From CAYJBH01 sp964368815 (lineage in GTDB: Bacteria; Bacillota; Clostridia; Oscillospirales; Ruminococcaceae): DNA of 64,000 bases. Location: assembly GCA_964368815.1 (NCBI GenBank), contig CAYJDA010000003.1, forward strand, positions 1 to 64,000, written 5' to 3'. Every line of letters begins with the position of its first letter. Position 1 is the first letter of the stretch. The position numbers and the translations under genes are program-made. Below are positions 25,985 to 36,083 of the stretch, in pieces. The notes below the pieces were generated by a model that saw only the letters and a list, made by a program, of their open reading frames with translations, did no database searches and had not been told where the DNA came from.

Positions 25985-28582
25985 ATGCGTAAGGAATTAC
26001 CAAAAAATTATAACCCAAAGGAGTTTGAGAAACGACTTTATAGTTACTGGATGGAAAATGACTATTTTCATGCTAATACAGATGATGACAGACCGAAATA
26101 TTCAATAGCCATCCCCCCTCCAAACATCACCGGGCAGCTGCATATGGGACACGCCCTGATGGTAACAATTCAGGATATACTTATTCGACATAAACGCATG
26201 CAGGGTTACGCTGCTATGTGGATGCCGGGAACCGATCATGCCTCTATTGCTACCGAAGCACGAATAGTTCGTACTCTATTGGATGAAGGAACATCCAAAG
26301 AAGAAATTGGTCGTGAAAAGTTTTTAGAGCGTGCTTGGGAATGGCGCAATCAATATGGAAATCGCATTAATTTGCAGCTGAGAGAGCTTGGTGCGTCACT
26401 TGACTGGGAGCGTGAACGCTTTACCCTTGATGAAGGTTGCAATAAAGCTGTTAACGAAGTGTTTTTTAAGCTGTACGAAGAAGGACTTATTTATCGCGCA
26501 AAACGTCTTGTAAACTGGTGTCCTGATTGTGTAACGGCACTTTCCGATGCAGAGGTGGACCACGATGACAGAGACGGTAATTTTTGGCATTTCCTCTACC
26601 CTCTTGAGGATGGTAGCGAAAATGTTGAGATTGCAACAACACGGCCTGAAACAATGCTCGGAGATACTGCTATTGCTGTAAATCCTACCGATGAACGCTA
26701 TCGTCATCTTATCGGTAAAAATGTAATTCTCCCATTAGTTGGAAGAAGGATACCGATTATTGCTGATGACTATGTTGATAGTGAGTTTGGTACCGGAGTT
26801 GTTAAAATTACTCCGGCTCACGATCCTAACGATTATGAGGTTGGAATAAGACATAACCTTCCTCAGGAAATGATGTTAACCGAAGAAGGTTTAATTACCG
26901 ATAATTATCCTGAATATGCAGGCTTAAAAAGATTTGATGCACGCAAAAAGATAATTGCAGACATGGATAAAGCTGGTCTGCTTGTTAAAACCAAGGCACA
27001 TAATCACAGTGTTGGTGTGTGTTCGCGTTGCTCCAGTGTTGTTGAACCTATGCTATCTCTTGAATGGTTTGTTAAAATGGAGTCCCTAGCAAAGCCGGCA
27101 ATAGACATAGTTAAAAAAGGCGAAATAAAATTGGTGCCACCAAGATTTGAAAAATCATATATGAACTGGCTTGATAATATTAGGGATTGGTGCATTAGCC
27201 GTCGTTTATGGTGGGGACATCGTATTCCTGCATATCATTGTAGTTGCGGAGAAACTATTGTATCAAATGTTAAACCTGAAAAGTGCAGCGTATGTAGTGG
27301 TGAGATGCATCAGGATGAAGGCACGTTAGACACATGGTTTTCTTCAGCGTTGTGGCCTTTTTCTACCCTTGGATGGCCCGAAAAAACTGCTGATCTTGAA
27401 AAATTCTTCCCAACAGATACCCTTGTTACCGGTTATGACATTATTTTTTTCTGGGTAATAAGAATGATTTTTTCATCTCTTCATAATACCGGAAAAATTC
27501 CGTTTGAGCGTGTTTTATTTACCGGAATTGTTAGAGATGAACAGGGACGAAAGATGTCAAAATCTCTTGATAATGGCGTCGACCCTCTTGAGATTATCGA
27601 AGAATACGGCGCTGATGCGCTGAGAATGTCGCTTGTTCTGGGGACAACACCGGGAACTGATATGCGAGTTTCTTTCGACAAGATTAAATATTGTCGTAAT
27701 CTTGCAAACAAACTTTGGAATGCATCAAGATTTTTAATGATGTATATCGATGATGATACTCCCTGTTCCCTACCAGACACAGATAAATTATCAATAACAG
27801 ACAAATGGACACTACATCATTATTTTGAGATGGCAAAAAGTGTAGAAGATCATATGCAAAAGTTAGATGTTGCACTTGCCGCCGCTAAGGTTGAAGATTT
27901 TCTTTGGAATGTTTTTTGTGACTTCACCATCGAATTTTCTAAACTAGTTTTTAGTGCAGACGACGAAGAGAAAAAAGAGACACAAAAACAATTTTTATTG
28001 TATGTATTAAAAGGTATCCTTTCTGCGCTACATCCCTTTATGCCGTTTGTTACAGAAGAAATTTATCAGAACATACCATCCGTTGATGGAACAATAATGC
28101 TTCAAGAATATCCGCAATACGATGAAAATCTCGACTTTAAAAAGGTTCACGAGGTGGATGTTGCGATTGAAATTGTAAAGTCGGTAAGAAATCTGCGTAG
28201 CGAGAGAAACATTCCCCCGAAACAGACTATTGATGCTATTATTGAAACCAATATAGATCTATCAGGCTGTATTGATTTCATAAAAAGATTTTGCAATATT
28301 TTGCAAATTGAAAAGGCTCAGGGCGAAGTTGTAACCCTTGTAGTTACCGATGCAAAAGTTATACTACCTCTTTCGGGTTTTATAGATAACGAAAAGGAAA
28401 AACAACGTCTTACTAAAGAATTATCCTCGGCAAAAAAAGAGGTTGAATTTCTATCTTCAAAACTGCAAAACAGGAGTTTTGTTGATAAAGCACCAGCTCA
28501 CCTTGTTCAGCAGCAAAAAGATAAACTATCGGTAGCACAACAGAGATTAAGCGATATAGAAAACAGTCTTTTAAAATTATAA
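25985..28582 (+). CDS. valS: Valyl-tRNA synthetase
   Basis: 865 residues, full length. The class I motifs are HMGH within NITGQLHMGHAL and KMSKS within GRKMSKSLDNG. The editing domain contains TTRPETMLGDTA. There is a CSCGE...CSVCSG metal-type knuckle in the middle and a C-terminal coiled coil (about 800-865). It charges tRNA-Val and edits threonine. It has its own promoter and no T-box leader, unlike many clostridial synthetase genes. Confidence 0.98.
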   Translation: MRKELPKNYNPKEFEKRLYSYWMENDYFHANTDDDRPKYSIAIPPPNITGQLHMGHALMVTIQDILIRHKRMQGYAAMWMPGTDHASIATEARIVRTLLDEGTSKEEIGREKFLERAWEWRNQYGNRINLQLRELGASLDWERERFTLDEGCNKAVNEVFFKLYEEGLIYRAKRLVNWCPDCVTALSDAEVDHDDRDGNFWHFLYPLEDGSENVEIATTRPETMLGDTAIAVNPTDERYRHLIGKNVILPLVGRRIPIIADDYVDSEFGTGVVKITPAHDPNDYEVGIRHNLPQEMMLTEEGLITDNYPEYAGLKRFDARKKIIADMDKAGLLVKTKAHNHSVGVCSRCSSVVEPMLSLEWFVKMESLAKPAIDIVKKGEIKLVPPRFEKSYMNWLDNIRDWCISRRLWWGHRIPAYHCSCGETIVSNVKPEKCSVCSGEMHQDEGTLDTWFSSALWPFSTLGWPEKTADLEKFFPTDTLVTGYDIIFFWVIRMIFSSLHNTGKIPFERVLFTGIVRDEQGRKMSKSLDNGVDPLEIIEEYGADALRMSLVLGTTPGTDMRVSFDKIKYCRNLANKLWNASRFLMMYIDDDTPCSLPDTDKLSITDKWTLHHYFEMAKSVEDHMQKLDVALAAAKVEDFLWNVFCDFTIEFSKLVFSADDEEKKETQKQFLLYVLKGILSALHPFMPFVTEEIYQNIPSVDGTIMLQEYPQYDENLDFKKVHEVDVAIEIVKSVRNLRSERNIPPKQTIDAIIETNIDLSGCIDFIKRFCNILQIEKAQGEVVTLVVTDAKVILPLSGFIDNEKEKQRLTKELSSAKKEVEFLSSKLQNRSFVDKAPAHLVQQQKDKLSVAQQRLSDIENSLLKL

Positions 28583-28640
28583 TAAAATACTGATAAATTT
28601 TGAGTTTGGTTTTTAACAAGATTAATGCGAGTAAGTAATA

Positions 28641-28663
28641 CCACCGGCTGGCGAAGCCGGTGG
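28641..28663 (+). terminator. GC-rich hairpin after valS
   Basis: Perfect 9-bp stem CCACCGGCT/AGCCGGTGG with a 5-nt loop, very GC-rich against its surroundings. It is followed by ATATTTATAG, not a clean U-run, so termination is only likely, not certain. Confidence 0.5.
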
Positions 28664-28683
28664 ATATTTATAGAGAAGTTGTT

Positions 28684-29532
28684 ATGATTAAAAATGTAGA
28701 GAAAAGTATATATGGGCCTTTTTTAGCTCTTGCAGCGGCTTTACTTTTTAGCTTTGGTGGAGTAATTATTAAGCTATTACCTTGGCATGCGTTGAGTATT
28801 AATTCAGCAAGAAGCCTTGTGGCATTTATTATTACAGTTATTTACATAAAAAAAATAGGCCATAAGCTTTGTTTTAATCGTTGGACATTGCTTAGTGGCA
28901 TATGTCTTATGCTTACAATAACACTTTACTGTGTTTCTAACAGATTAACAACAGCGGCAAATACTATTTTATTACAATATACAAGCCCGTTGTTTATAAT
29001 TTTATTTTCATACTTAGCATTTAAAATAAAACCGAGAAAGCTTGATTTGGCAATGTGTTTTTCGGTTTTAGTTGGTGTTGTTTTTTTCTTATTTGATAGT
29101 CTTTCCACCGGAAATATACTAGGAGATGCACTTGCTTTGATAAGCGGATGTACATTTGCTGTTGTTTTTATGACGAATATTCTACCTAAAGGAGATGCAT
29201 TGTCAGCATTTTTTGTAGGACAGCTTATGTCTTTTTTTGTAGGATTACCATTTTTGCTGCAGGAAACTGACTTTTCCCCCTTGGTGGTGGGAGGTGGTAT
29301 TGCAATGGGCTTAATATTAGGTGGCGGTTACATCCTTCTTGCAATAGCATTAAAACATGTTCGTCCGGTAACAGCTAATCTGCTTGGAACAATTGAGCCA
29401 ATTTTCAATCCTGTTTGGGTAGCTTTATTTTATGGAGAAATGATAACACCTCTCGCTACTATAGGATTTATTATAGTTATTATTTCCGTTATTATTTACA
29501 ATATATTATGTTCAAGAAAATATGGAACATAG
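28684..29532 (+). CDS. EamA/DMT-family permease
   Basis: 282 residues with ten predicted transmembrane helices arranged as two EamA repeats (FLALAAALLFSFGGVIIKLL at the start of the first, ANLLGTIEPIFNPVWVALFYGE in the second). Drug/metabolite transporter family, inner membrane; the substrate is unknown. The ATG at 28684 is preferred over an in-frame GTG at 28660, which lies inside the hairpin. A weak GAGAAG ribosome site precedes it. Confidence 0.9.
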   Translation: MIKNVEKSIYGPFLALAAALLFSFGGVIIKLLPWHALSINSARSLVAFIITVIYIKKIGHKLCFNRWTLLSGICLMLTITLYCVSNRLTTAANTILLQYTSPLFIILFSYLAFKIKPRKLDLAMCFSVLVGVVFFLFDSLSTGNILGDALALISGCTFAVVFMTNILPKGDALSAFFVGQLMSFFVGLPFLLQETDFSPLVVGGGIAMGLILGGGYILLAIALKHVRPVTANLLGTIEPIFNPVWVALFYGEMITPLATIGFIIVIISVIIYNILCSRKYGT

Positions 29533-29568
29533 GTAAATAAAAGGAAAAATAATATATATGTTTATCTA

Positions 29569-29597
29569 TTGCTTTTTAATATTAATTAAAGTATAAT
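29569..29597 (+). promoter_or_regulatory. SigA-type promoter of lacZ
   Basis: TTGCTT (29569-29574), 17 bp spacer, TATAAT (29592-29597). The leader is about 32 nt and no clear operator is seen. Confidence 0.75.
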
Positions 29598-29638
29598 GAC
29601 GGTGTAAGTCAATTTATTGGCAACGAAAGGAAAAATTA

Positions 29639-32614
29639 ATGCAGTTAACAAATTATTTTGAAGACCCGAAAACTATTCATATTGGTTGTTGTGAACCAAG
29701 AGCATATTTTATTCCGTTTTCTGAATATAAGGGCGACCGAACCATCGAGCTATCCGGCGACGATTGGAAAGTGGCATGGTTTCAAAACCATCTTGAGGTA
29801 AACGAAGATTTTATACATTCTGATTGTGAGCAGTACGATATTATAACAGTTCCCTCCTGCTTAAATATTTTGGGATATGATAAACATCAGTATGCAAACG
29901 TCCTGATGCCTATTCCTTTTGATCCTCCATATGTACCCTCTCAAAACCCCTGTGCTGCATATCAAAAGAAATTTTATATTGACGAAAAAATCGATAACTA
30001 TTTTCTTAATTTTGAAGGTGTAGATTCTTGTTTTTATCTTTGGTTAAACGGTGAATTTATCGGTTATAGCCAAGTTTCTCATTCAACCTCAGAGTTTGAC
30101 ATTACCGATTATGTTAATGAAGGCGAAAATCTATTATCTGTACTCGTATTAAAATGGTGTGACGGCACATATTTTGAGGATCAGGATAAACTCCGTATGA
30201 CGGGTATTTTCAGGGATGTATATATATTAAATCGCCCTAAAGACCATATCCGTGATTTTGTTGTTAAAACTACTGTTTCCCCTACTTCAACCATAGCAGT
30301 TAACCTTAAAGTCAATGGTACTCCGGGAGATATTCTTGTAAATCTTTATTCTCCTGATGGAGAAGTTATTTCTCAACAACGCTGCGATAACAATTCAGTT
30401 GTTTTTGAGGTTGAAAATGCGCTACTTTGGAACGCTGAAACTCCGTATCTGTATACATTAGAAATAGTCTGTAATAATGAAACAATAATACAGCGTGTTG
30501 GAATTAAGTCGGCATATATTAAAGATAGTGTTCTTTATTTTAATAATAACAAAATTAAGCTAAAGGGAGTTAACAGGCACGATAGTGATCCCTTTAGTGG
30601 ATATACCATATCATACCAACAGCTGTTTCACGATTTAACTATTATGAAACAACATAATGTTAATGCTATAAGAACATCTCATTATCCTAATGCGCCTTGG
30701 GCATATGATATGTACTCTGAATTTGGCTTTTATGTTATTGATGAAGCAGACATAGAAACACACAACACCCAAAGTATTTATGGCAATAAAGCAGGATATT
30801 CTCAGGATTATTCGCTCGTAAATATTGATGCTGCATTCGGTTCACTATGCTCCGATCCAACATATGAGGAAACGATTCTCGATAGGGTTGTTCGTTGTGT
30901 GGAACGTGATAAAAACAGTGCCTGTGTTCTTATGTGGTCGCTTGGCAATGAATCCGGCTACGGTGTTAATATGGAGAAGGCGGCTGCATGGATTAAATCT
31001 CAGGATAGCGATTATCTTGTTCACTATGAAAGTAGCATCTGGCAGATGCCAGATCATGAAAATGATTTATCAAATATTGATGTTTACAGCAAAATGTATT
31101 GGAATACTGAACACTGTGTTAACTATCTTGAAAATAACCCCGAAAAGCCTTTTATTCAGTGTGAATTCGTACATGCTATGGGTAATGGCCCGGGAGACAT
31201 CGAAGACTACTATGAACTTATCTATAAATATGATAGCTTTGCAGGTGGTTTTGTATGGGAATGGTGTGACCATGCCGTCTACATGGGTCAAACGGTAGAA
31301 GGCAAGGATATGTATTATTACGGTGGAGATTTCGGAGAATATCCACATGATGGTAATTTCTGCATGGATGGGCTAGTGTACCCAGATCGCACCCCTCATA
31401 CAGGATTATTGGAGCTTAAAAATGTTACACGTCCTGTTAAGTGCAGTTATAAAGACGGGAAAATCACCCTTTTTAACACTTTAGATTTTGTTAATATTGA
31501 AGATAGATTTGATATTAATTGGGAATTAATAGTTGATAATAAATGTGTAGAAAGTGGAACAATAGAAAACATATCGTTACCTCCACACTCCTATTGCACT
31601 ATTGATCTTCCCTATAACTGTTCGGTTGAAACCAATTCAGATTGTAGCCTGATGATTGCATATACGGCCAAGGAAGATTACTCACTAATTTCTGTCGGCG
31701 ATTGTTTAGGATTTGACCAGATTATTCTTAACAAAGCCGAATACGCTCCGCATATAGATAATGGTAGCAATATATCTGTAGAAGATAATGGCAGATATTT
31801 TACCGTTTCAAATGATAAATTTAGATATATATTTGATAAATTTACTTCTAACCCGACCGAGTTATACTCAAATAATCGTTCCTACATAGATTGTCCTATG
31901 GAATACAATATTTTACGCGCCTATATTGATAATGACAGGGTTATTAAAGAGGAATGGAAAAAAGCCGGTTATGATAGAGTAACAACAAAGGTTTATGACG
32001 CTACGTATAATGTGGGTGCAGAAAGTGTTACGTTAACATTTAAGGTTGGTCTTGGGGCTATTCATGTTCAAAACTTCTTGAAAATGACCACCGTCTACAC
32101 AATTTATAGCGACGGTACAATAAATGTCAAGGCTGATGGTGACTTCAATACTATTTTCCCGTTCTTGCCAAGATTCGGTTTAAGACTATTTTTACCGAAT
32201 AGCATTAACGATGTAACCTATATAGGATATGGTCCAACTGAAAGCTATGTTGATAAGATTCACAGTTGTTATTATGGAGAATTTTCATCGTCGGTAGCCG
32301 GACTTCATGAAGACTATATTAAACCTCAGGAAAATGGTAGTCATTGTGGCTGTAATCTTCTGTCGGTTGAAGGCGATGGCAGAGCAATAACAGTGTACGG
32401 CAAGGATTTCTCATTTAACGCATCAAAATATACTCAGGAAGCGTTAGATTCAACAGCCCACAATTTTGAACTTACCGAATCCGGCCATACCGTCCTGTGC
32501 ATAGACAGCCGTATGTCAGGAGTAGGATCCGGTAGCTGTGGTCCTCAGCTATTAGACAAATATCGCGTTAACGAAGAGAAAATTTCGCTCGATTTTTCAA
32601 TTAAATTGCATTAA
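29639..32614 (+). CDS. lacZ: Beta-galactosidase, glycoside hydrolase family 2 (LacZ type)
   Basis: 991 residues. The domains run as sugar-binding jelly roll, immunoglobulin-like, TIM barrel, and a C-terminal Bgal_small_N-type domain. The acid/base is E438 (LMWSLGNESGYG) and the nucleophile E509 (PFIQCEFVHAMGNG); WEWCDH and the TSHYP segment are typical. There is no signal peptide, so it acts in the cytoplasm on lactose or other beta-galactosides. It has its own promoter and an AAAGGA ribosome site. No lactose transporter is adjacent. Confidence 0.95.
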   Translation: MQLTNYFEDPKTIHIGCCEPRAYFIPFSEYKGDRTIELSGDDWKVAWFQNHLEVNEDFIHSDCEQYDIITVPSCLNILGYDKHQYANVLMPIPFDPPYVPSQNPCAAYQKKFYIDEKIDNYFLNFEGVDSCFYLWLNGEFIGYSQVSHSTSEFDITDYVNEGENLLSVLVLKWCDGTYFEDQDKLRMTGIFRDVYILNRPKDHIRDFVVKTTVSPTSTIAVNLKVNGTPGDILVNLYSPDGEVISQQRCDNNSVVFEVENALLWNAETPYLYTLEIVCNNETIIQRVGIKSAYIKDSVLYFNNNKIKLKGVNRHDSDPFSGYTISYQQLFHDLTIMKQHNVNAIRTSHYPNAPWAYDMYSEFGFYVIDEADIETHNTQSIYGNKAGYSQDYSLVNIDAAFGSLCSDPTYEETILDRVVRCVERDKNSACVLMWSLGNESGYGVNMEKAAAWIKSQDSDYLVHYESSIWQMPDHENDLSNIDVYSKMYWNTEHCVNYLENNPEKPFIQCEFVHAMGNGPGDIEDYYELIYKYDSFAGGFVWEWCDHAVYMGQTVEGKDMYYYGGDFGEYPHDGNFCMDGLVYPDRTPHTGLLELKNVTRPVKCSYKDGKITLFNTLDFVNIEDRFDINWELIVDNKCVESGTIENISLPPHSYCTIDLPYNCSVETNSDCSLMIAYTAKEDYSLISVGDCLGFDQIILNKAEYAPHIDNGSNISVEDNGRYFTVSNDKFRYIFDKFTSNPTELYSNNRSYIDCPMEYNILRAYIDNDRVIKEEWKKAGYDRVTTKVYDATYNVGAESVTLTFKVGLGAIHVQNFLKMTTVYTIYSDGTINVKADGDFNTIFPFLPRFGLRLFLPNSINDVTYIGYGPTESYVDKIHSCYYGEFSSSVAGLHEDYIKPQENGSHCGCNLLSVEGDGRAITVYGKDFSFNASKYTQEALDSTAHNFELTESGHTVLCIDSRMSGVGSGSCGPQLLDKYRVNEEKISLDFSIKLH

Positions 32615-32663
32615 TAAAAAGGAGATTGCATAGAAACTGATGTGATCTCAAAAAGTTAGACTT

Positions 32664-32695
32664 GATAGTGTAGCGACTAATGTTGCTACACTATC
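32664..32695. repeat. Hairpin inside the IS end
   Basis: GATAGTGTAGC (32664-32674) pairs with GCTACACTATC (32685-32695); three inner pairs extend it. Such a hairpin past the transposase stop is common in IS3 elements. Confidence 0.75.
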
Positions 32696-32696
32696 T

Positions 32697-32810
32697 TTAC
32701 GCAGCTTCGAATTTCAACCAGTATTGTATAGGGCTAAAATATCCTGATTTTTTTTGGTAATTTCGTATGGAACATATCCCACATAGGTGACATCCATTCC
32801 GCTACTTGCA
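32697..32810 (-). pseudogene. IS3-family transposase C-terminal fragment
   Basis: About 35 codons of the transposase C-terminus survive, ending at TAA (32697-32699). Residues NYQKKSGYFSPIQYWLKFEAA fit the family's end. The frame has no start and the upstream sequence does not continue the catalytic domain, so the gene is dead. Confidence 0.7.
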
Positions 32811-32924
32811 ATTAAAATTAACTGTTAGTTAAGTTTATGTATCTTTTATTTAAAATGAGTTCAATAGAAAATATTTTCTTTGCGTGTTATAATAAATTAT
32901 AAATATTTTTAGGAGGAATATTAA

Positions 32925-33962
32925 ATGAAAATAAATGAACATATAAGAAAAAAACGAAAAGATTTGGGCTTAACGCAAGAGCAAGTAGCAGAATACTTGA
33001 ATATTACAACCCCTGCTGTGAACAAGTGGGAAAAAGGTAGTACTTATCCCGATATAACTCTTTTGCCTGCTTTAGCAAGGCTTCTCCAAACAGACTTGAA
33101 TGACTTATTATCCTTTAATGAAGACTTGACAGATATAGAAATAAATAATTTTGCCAATGAATTAGATACAATAGTTAGAGAACAAGGCTATGCGACCGCC
33201 TATGAAATTGCCATGAAGAAGATTTCAGAATATCCAACCTGTGAAAAACTTATCGTTGCAATAGCACCATATTTGGACGGTGCATTGCATATGTACGGCG
33301 TTACCGAATGCGAACAGTATAAAGTTAAATTAGAAACCTTATATAAAAGAATACAGAAAAGCGAAGTACCACAAATAAGAGAATTAGCCATTTCCATGCT
33401 AATTGCGCGAAACATGGAGAGAGAAAACTATGAAGTGGCGGAAGAAATGATAAATAGTTTATACCCAACAACAGTAGATAAAGACATGCAGTTAGCTATA
33501 CTTTATAAAAAACAAGGTAAAAATATAGAGGCAATTAAACTTTGGCAACATAAAATTTTAAAAGCTTCATCGGAAATACAAACAGCATTGATGTGGCTAA
33601 TGGATATTGCAGTTAAGGAAAATCATACAGAAAAAGCAGACTTCCTCGCGGAGCAATATTATAGTTTTACACAGCAATTTTCACCAGTTGATTGGATTGC
33701 TTATTCCGCAAAGCTTGAACTCTCGGTAAAACGAAAAGACGGTGATAGCTGTATAAATGTGCTTAAAAAAATGTTGTCAGCTATGGATGGAAAGAAAGAT
33801 AGCACGAATTGTCCACTTTATGACCAAATCAGTAAGGACATTTCCTCAACATTTACACAACGGTTTTTAATTCATATTAAAAGAGAGTTACAAACTTCCA
33901 GTGAATATGATTTTCTTAGAGGTAACAAAGTATTTGAAGATATAGTAAATAGTTTCATGTAA
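32925..33962 (+). CDS. XRE-family regulator with helical C-terminal domain
   Basis: 345 residues. Residues 1-62 form an XRE helix-turn-helix (LTQEQVAEYLNITTPAVNKWEKG). The remaining 280 residues are helical with a repeat-like pattern resembling TPR-type sensor domains of clostridial regulators. It probably acts as a cytoplasmic repressor or activator; the ligand and target are unknown. It has an AGGAGG ribosome site and an isolated position beside an IS remnant. A TATAAT at 32888-32893 may be its -10; no good -35 was found. Confidence 0.85.
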   Translation: MKINEHIRKKRKDLGLTQEQVAEYLNITTPAVNKWEKGSTYPDITLLPALARLLQTDLNDLLSFNEDLTDIEINNFANELDTIVREQGYATAYEIAMKKISEYPTCEKLIVAIAPYLDGALHMYGVTECEQYKVKLETLYKRIQKSEVPQIRELAISMLIARNMERENYEVAEEMINSLYPTTVDKDMQLAILYKKQGKNIEAIKLWQHKILKASSEIQTALMWLMDIAVKENHTEKADFLAEQYYSFTQQFSPVDWIAYSAKLELSVKRKDGDSCINVLKKMLSAMDGKKDSTNCPLYDQISKDISSTFTQRFLIHIKRELQTSSEYDFLRGNKVFEDIVNSFM

Positions 33963-33987
33963 GAAAAATAATTATTAGAACATAAAT

Positions 33988-34032
33988 AAAAAACGATGAA
34001 GACTCGAGTTTCAATATTTCAGAAATCGTCTT
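33988..34032 (-). terminator. Weak terminator of the radical-SAM pair
   Basis: On the minus strand an imperfect stem (ACGA...TGAA with TTCA-TCGT) is followed by TTTTTTATT just past the stop of the 250-residue gene. The pairing is asymmetric, so support is moderate. Confidence 0.4.
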
Positions 34033-34783
34033 AACTATTTGAAAACTCCGTCATATCCTTACGATATCGTTTTGGAAGATGTGATAGCTGACAACGATAA
34101 TTTTTTCGATGTTCGATAGATATCGTTTTAAAAAAACATCTCCATAAATCAGCATACTCCCCTTCGTTATCATCCTCATTTTCGGTAATAATGCTTTCAA
34201 ACGGATAAATTGTACTCTTATTATTTGCCTGAAGTAGAACATACTTATGAGTATTATCTATTATCATTAGTTTTTCCTGCGGAAATCTATCCCGAAAATG
34301 TTTTGAAATTAATGGTAAGATTCGACAACAAGGAGTTATTTCAGAAACTAAAACTCCATTTCGCTGCGTAAATCGAACAAATCCTTTGTAGTTATGAGCT
34401 TCACGTTTAATTCGCTGTGCAGCCTTGTGGATTGTAACTACACATTCCTCCCCGATATGATTCGCTGAGTTTTTACCATTTTTAAAACAATAATGAATAA
34501 ACTCAAGTATACATATTTCCTTTTCCTTTAAATCAGACAAAAAGCAATATTTTATTAGATTAAATGTTGCGGTATTTAGCTTACTCAAAATACCTTGTGC
34601 CACTCTACTTGCCTGATCTTCCCTATTTTCAACAACAATACTTTCAATAAAGCTGATAGGTTCCTCTTCAAAAATATAAATTCCATTTGGAATTTCACTA
34701 CGCTTAAAACTAAGAAACACGCAGCATAATAATCCGTAGAGAGAACCATCATATAAATAGTTTACAGCTGACCGCTCAGGCAT
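34031..34783 (-). CDS. TIGR03915/DUF4130-type DNA metabolism protein
   Basis: 250 residues. It begins VNYLYDGSLYGLLCCVF and ends with a segment containing FRDRFPQEKLMIIDNTHKY and an ..ISIEHRKN.. tail, the pattern of the TIGR03915 family (DUF4130 C-terminal), annotated as a probable DNA metabolism protein. It is almost always beside a TIGR03916 radical SAM protein, as here, with a 22-bp overlap. Its biochemical function is unknown. A ribosome site AGGATAGGG precedes its ATG inside the upstream gene. Confidence 0.85.
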   Translation of the reverse strand: MPERSAVNYLYDGSLYGLLCCVFLSFKRSEIPNGIYIFEEEPISFIESIVVENREDQASRVAQGILSKLNTATFNLIKYCFLSDLKEKEICILEFIHYCFKNGKNSANHIGEECVVTIHKAAQRIKREAHNYKGFVRFTQRNGVLVSEITPCCRILPLISKHFRDRFPQEKLMIIDNTHKYVLLQANNKSTIYPFESIITENEDDNEGEYADLWRCFFKTISIEHRKNYRCQLSHLPKRYRKDMTEFSNS

Positions 34784-36054
34784 TTTACCCTATCCTCCTG
34801 TGTAATTTTATCAAATAAAGACAGCTGCTCATAATCATATGCTGGATTTAATCCATCAGATAGATATCTTATAAGAGATGTCGATTCCATTAACCTTAGT
34901 CCATCCAGCCCCCTTCCGGAACAGGTGATAAAATACTGTGCTCTTTTTAGAACAACTCCTAATTTTTTTAAATTATCAAAGTTTAGCTTGCTATATTTTC
35001 TTGCTTTTATTATTCTCTTTGCACCAACAACACCGATGCCCGGAACTCGAAGCAACAAATAATAGTCTGCACTGTTAACATCCACCGGAAATATATCAAG
35101 ATTATTTAATGCCCAGTTGCATTTTGGGTCAATCAACGGGTTGAAAGTCTGATTGCTTTCATTCAGTATCTCGTCAGCATTGAATCCGTAAAACCTTAAC
35201 AGCCAATCGGCTTGGTATAGTCTATGTTCTCTTAATAGCGGTGGCTTTGTGTCAAGCGATGGAAGATTTCTACCGGAGTTAACCGGCAGATATGCAGAAA
35301 AAAACACACGTTTTAAACTATATTTTTTATAAAGTGCAGCAGTAAGCTTTAAGATACTGTAATCTGTTTCTTGTGTTGCTCCAACAATCATTTGTGTACT
35401 CTGCCCTGCCGGCGCAAACTTCGGAGCAGAACGATAACTAACAAGGTCTGTTGAATTTTGTTTAATTCCACCTGCAATAAATCCCATCGGTTTTAATATA
35501 CTTTCCCTTTTTTTCTCAGGTGCTAACCTAATTAAGCTACTTTCTGAGGGTAACTCAATGTTAATACTTATTCTATCTGCAAGCAGAGCTAATCTTTGCG
35601 TTAGCCTTTCATCAGCATTGGGAATTGCCTTAACGTGAATATATCCATTGAATTTATATTCATTTCTTAACAGCTCTAATGTTGCTATCATTTGTTCAGA
35701 AGTATAGTCAGGATTTTTAACAACGCCGGAGCTTAAAAATAATCCCTCGATATAGTTTCGACGATAAAACTCTATTGTTAAGTTTGCCAACTCCTTGGGA
35801 GAAAATGTCGCCCTTGGATTATCATTGCTACGTCTATTAATGCAGTACTCGCAATCATAAATACAGGCATTGCTTTGCAATACTTTTAAAAGTGAAATGC
35901 ATCGTCCGTCGGCAGAAAACGAATGACATATTCCACAGGCTGTAGCATTACCTATACCGCCTGCAGTTGCACTTTTATTAACTCCACTCGAAGTGCATGC
36001 TACATCATATTTTGCTGCATCTGACAATATTTCTAATTTTGAAATAATACTCAT
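34762..36054 (-). CDS. Putative DNA modification/repair radical SAM protein (TIGR03916)
   Basis: 430 residues. The iron-sulfur motif is CIYDCEYC (CxxxCxxC), the barrel continues through ELPSESSLIRLAPEKK, and a helix-hairpin-helix near the end (LLRVPGIGVVGAKRII) suggests nucleic-acid binding. It is called TIGR03916, a radical SAM protein linked to uracil-DNA-glycosylase-like or TIGR03915 partners. I chose the ATG at 36054 because AAAAGG precedes it; the frame is open 13 codons further. The reaction is not known. Confidence 0.88.
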   Translation of the reverse strand: MSIISKLEILSDAAKYDVACTSSGVNKSATAGGIGNATACGICHSFSADGRCISLLKVLQSNACIYDCEYCINRRSNDNPRATFSPKELANLTIEFYRRNYIEGLFLSSGVVKNPDYTSEQMIATLELLRNEYKFNGYIHVKAIPNADERLTQRLALLADRISINIELPSESSLIRLAPEKKRESILKPMGFIAGGIKQNSTDLVSYRSAPKFAPAGQSTQMIVGATQETDYSILKLTAALYKKYSLKRVFFSAYLPVNSGRNLPSLDTKPPLLREHRLYQADWLLRFYGFNADEILNESNQTFNPLIDPKCNWALNNLDIFPVDVNSADYYLLLRVPGIGVVGAKRIIKARKYSKLNFDNLKKLGVVLKRAQYFITCSGRGLDGLRLMESTSLIRYLSDGLNPAYDYEQLSLFDKITQEDRVKCLSGQL

Positions 36055-36083
36055 TTTTAACCTTTTGTTACTTCCTAATAAAT

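Larger units (their letters stand above)
32641..32810 (-). mobile_element. Degenerate IS3-family insertion sequence, 3' end
   Basis: From 32641 the plus strand reads TGTGATCTCAAAAAGTTAGAC, close to the terminal inverted repeat of IS150-group IS3 elements. A 14-bp hairpin follows at 32664-32695, and on the minus strand the reading frame ending at 32697 encodes FSPIQYWLKFEAA, matching the C-terminus of IS3 transposases (usually LSPxQYR). Upstream of about 32810 the match is lost, so only a fragment remains. 32615-32924 holds no other gene. Confidence 0.75.

Noticed and set aside
28660..28683. GTG start of the EamA gene at 28660
   Set aside because: The codon lies inside a GC-rich hairpin and has no ribosome site; the ATG at 28684 starts the first transmembrane helix correctly.
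30825..31348. Open frames on both strands inside lacZ (157, 70 and 92 codons)
   Set aside because: They overlap the conserved GH2 catalytic region, have no ribosome sites and resemble no protein.
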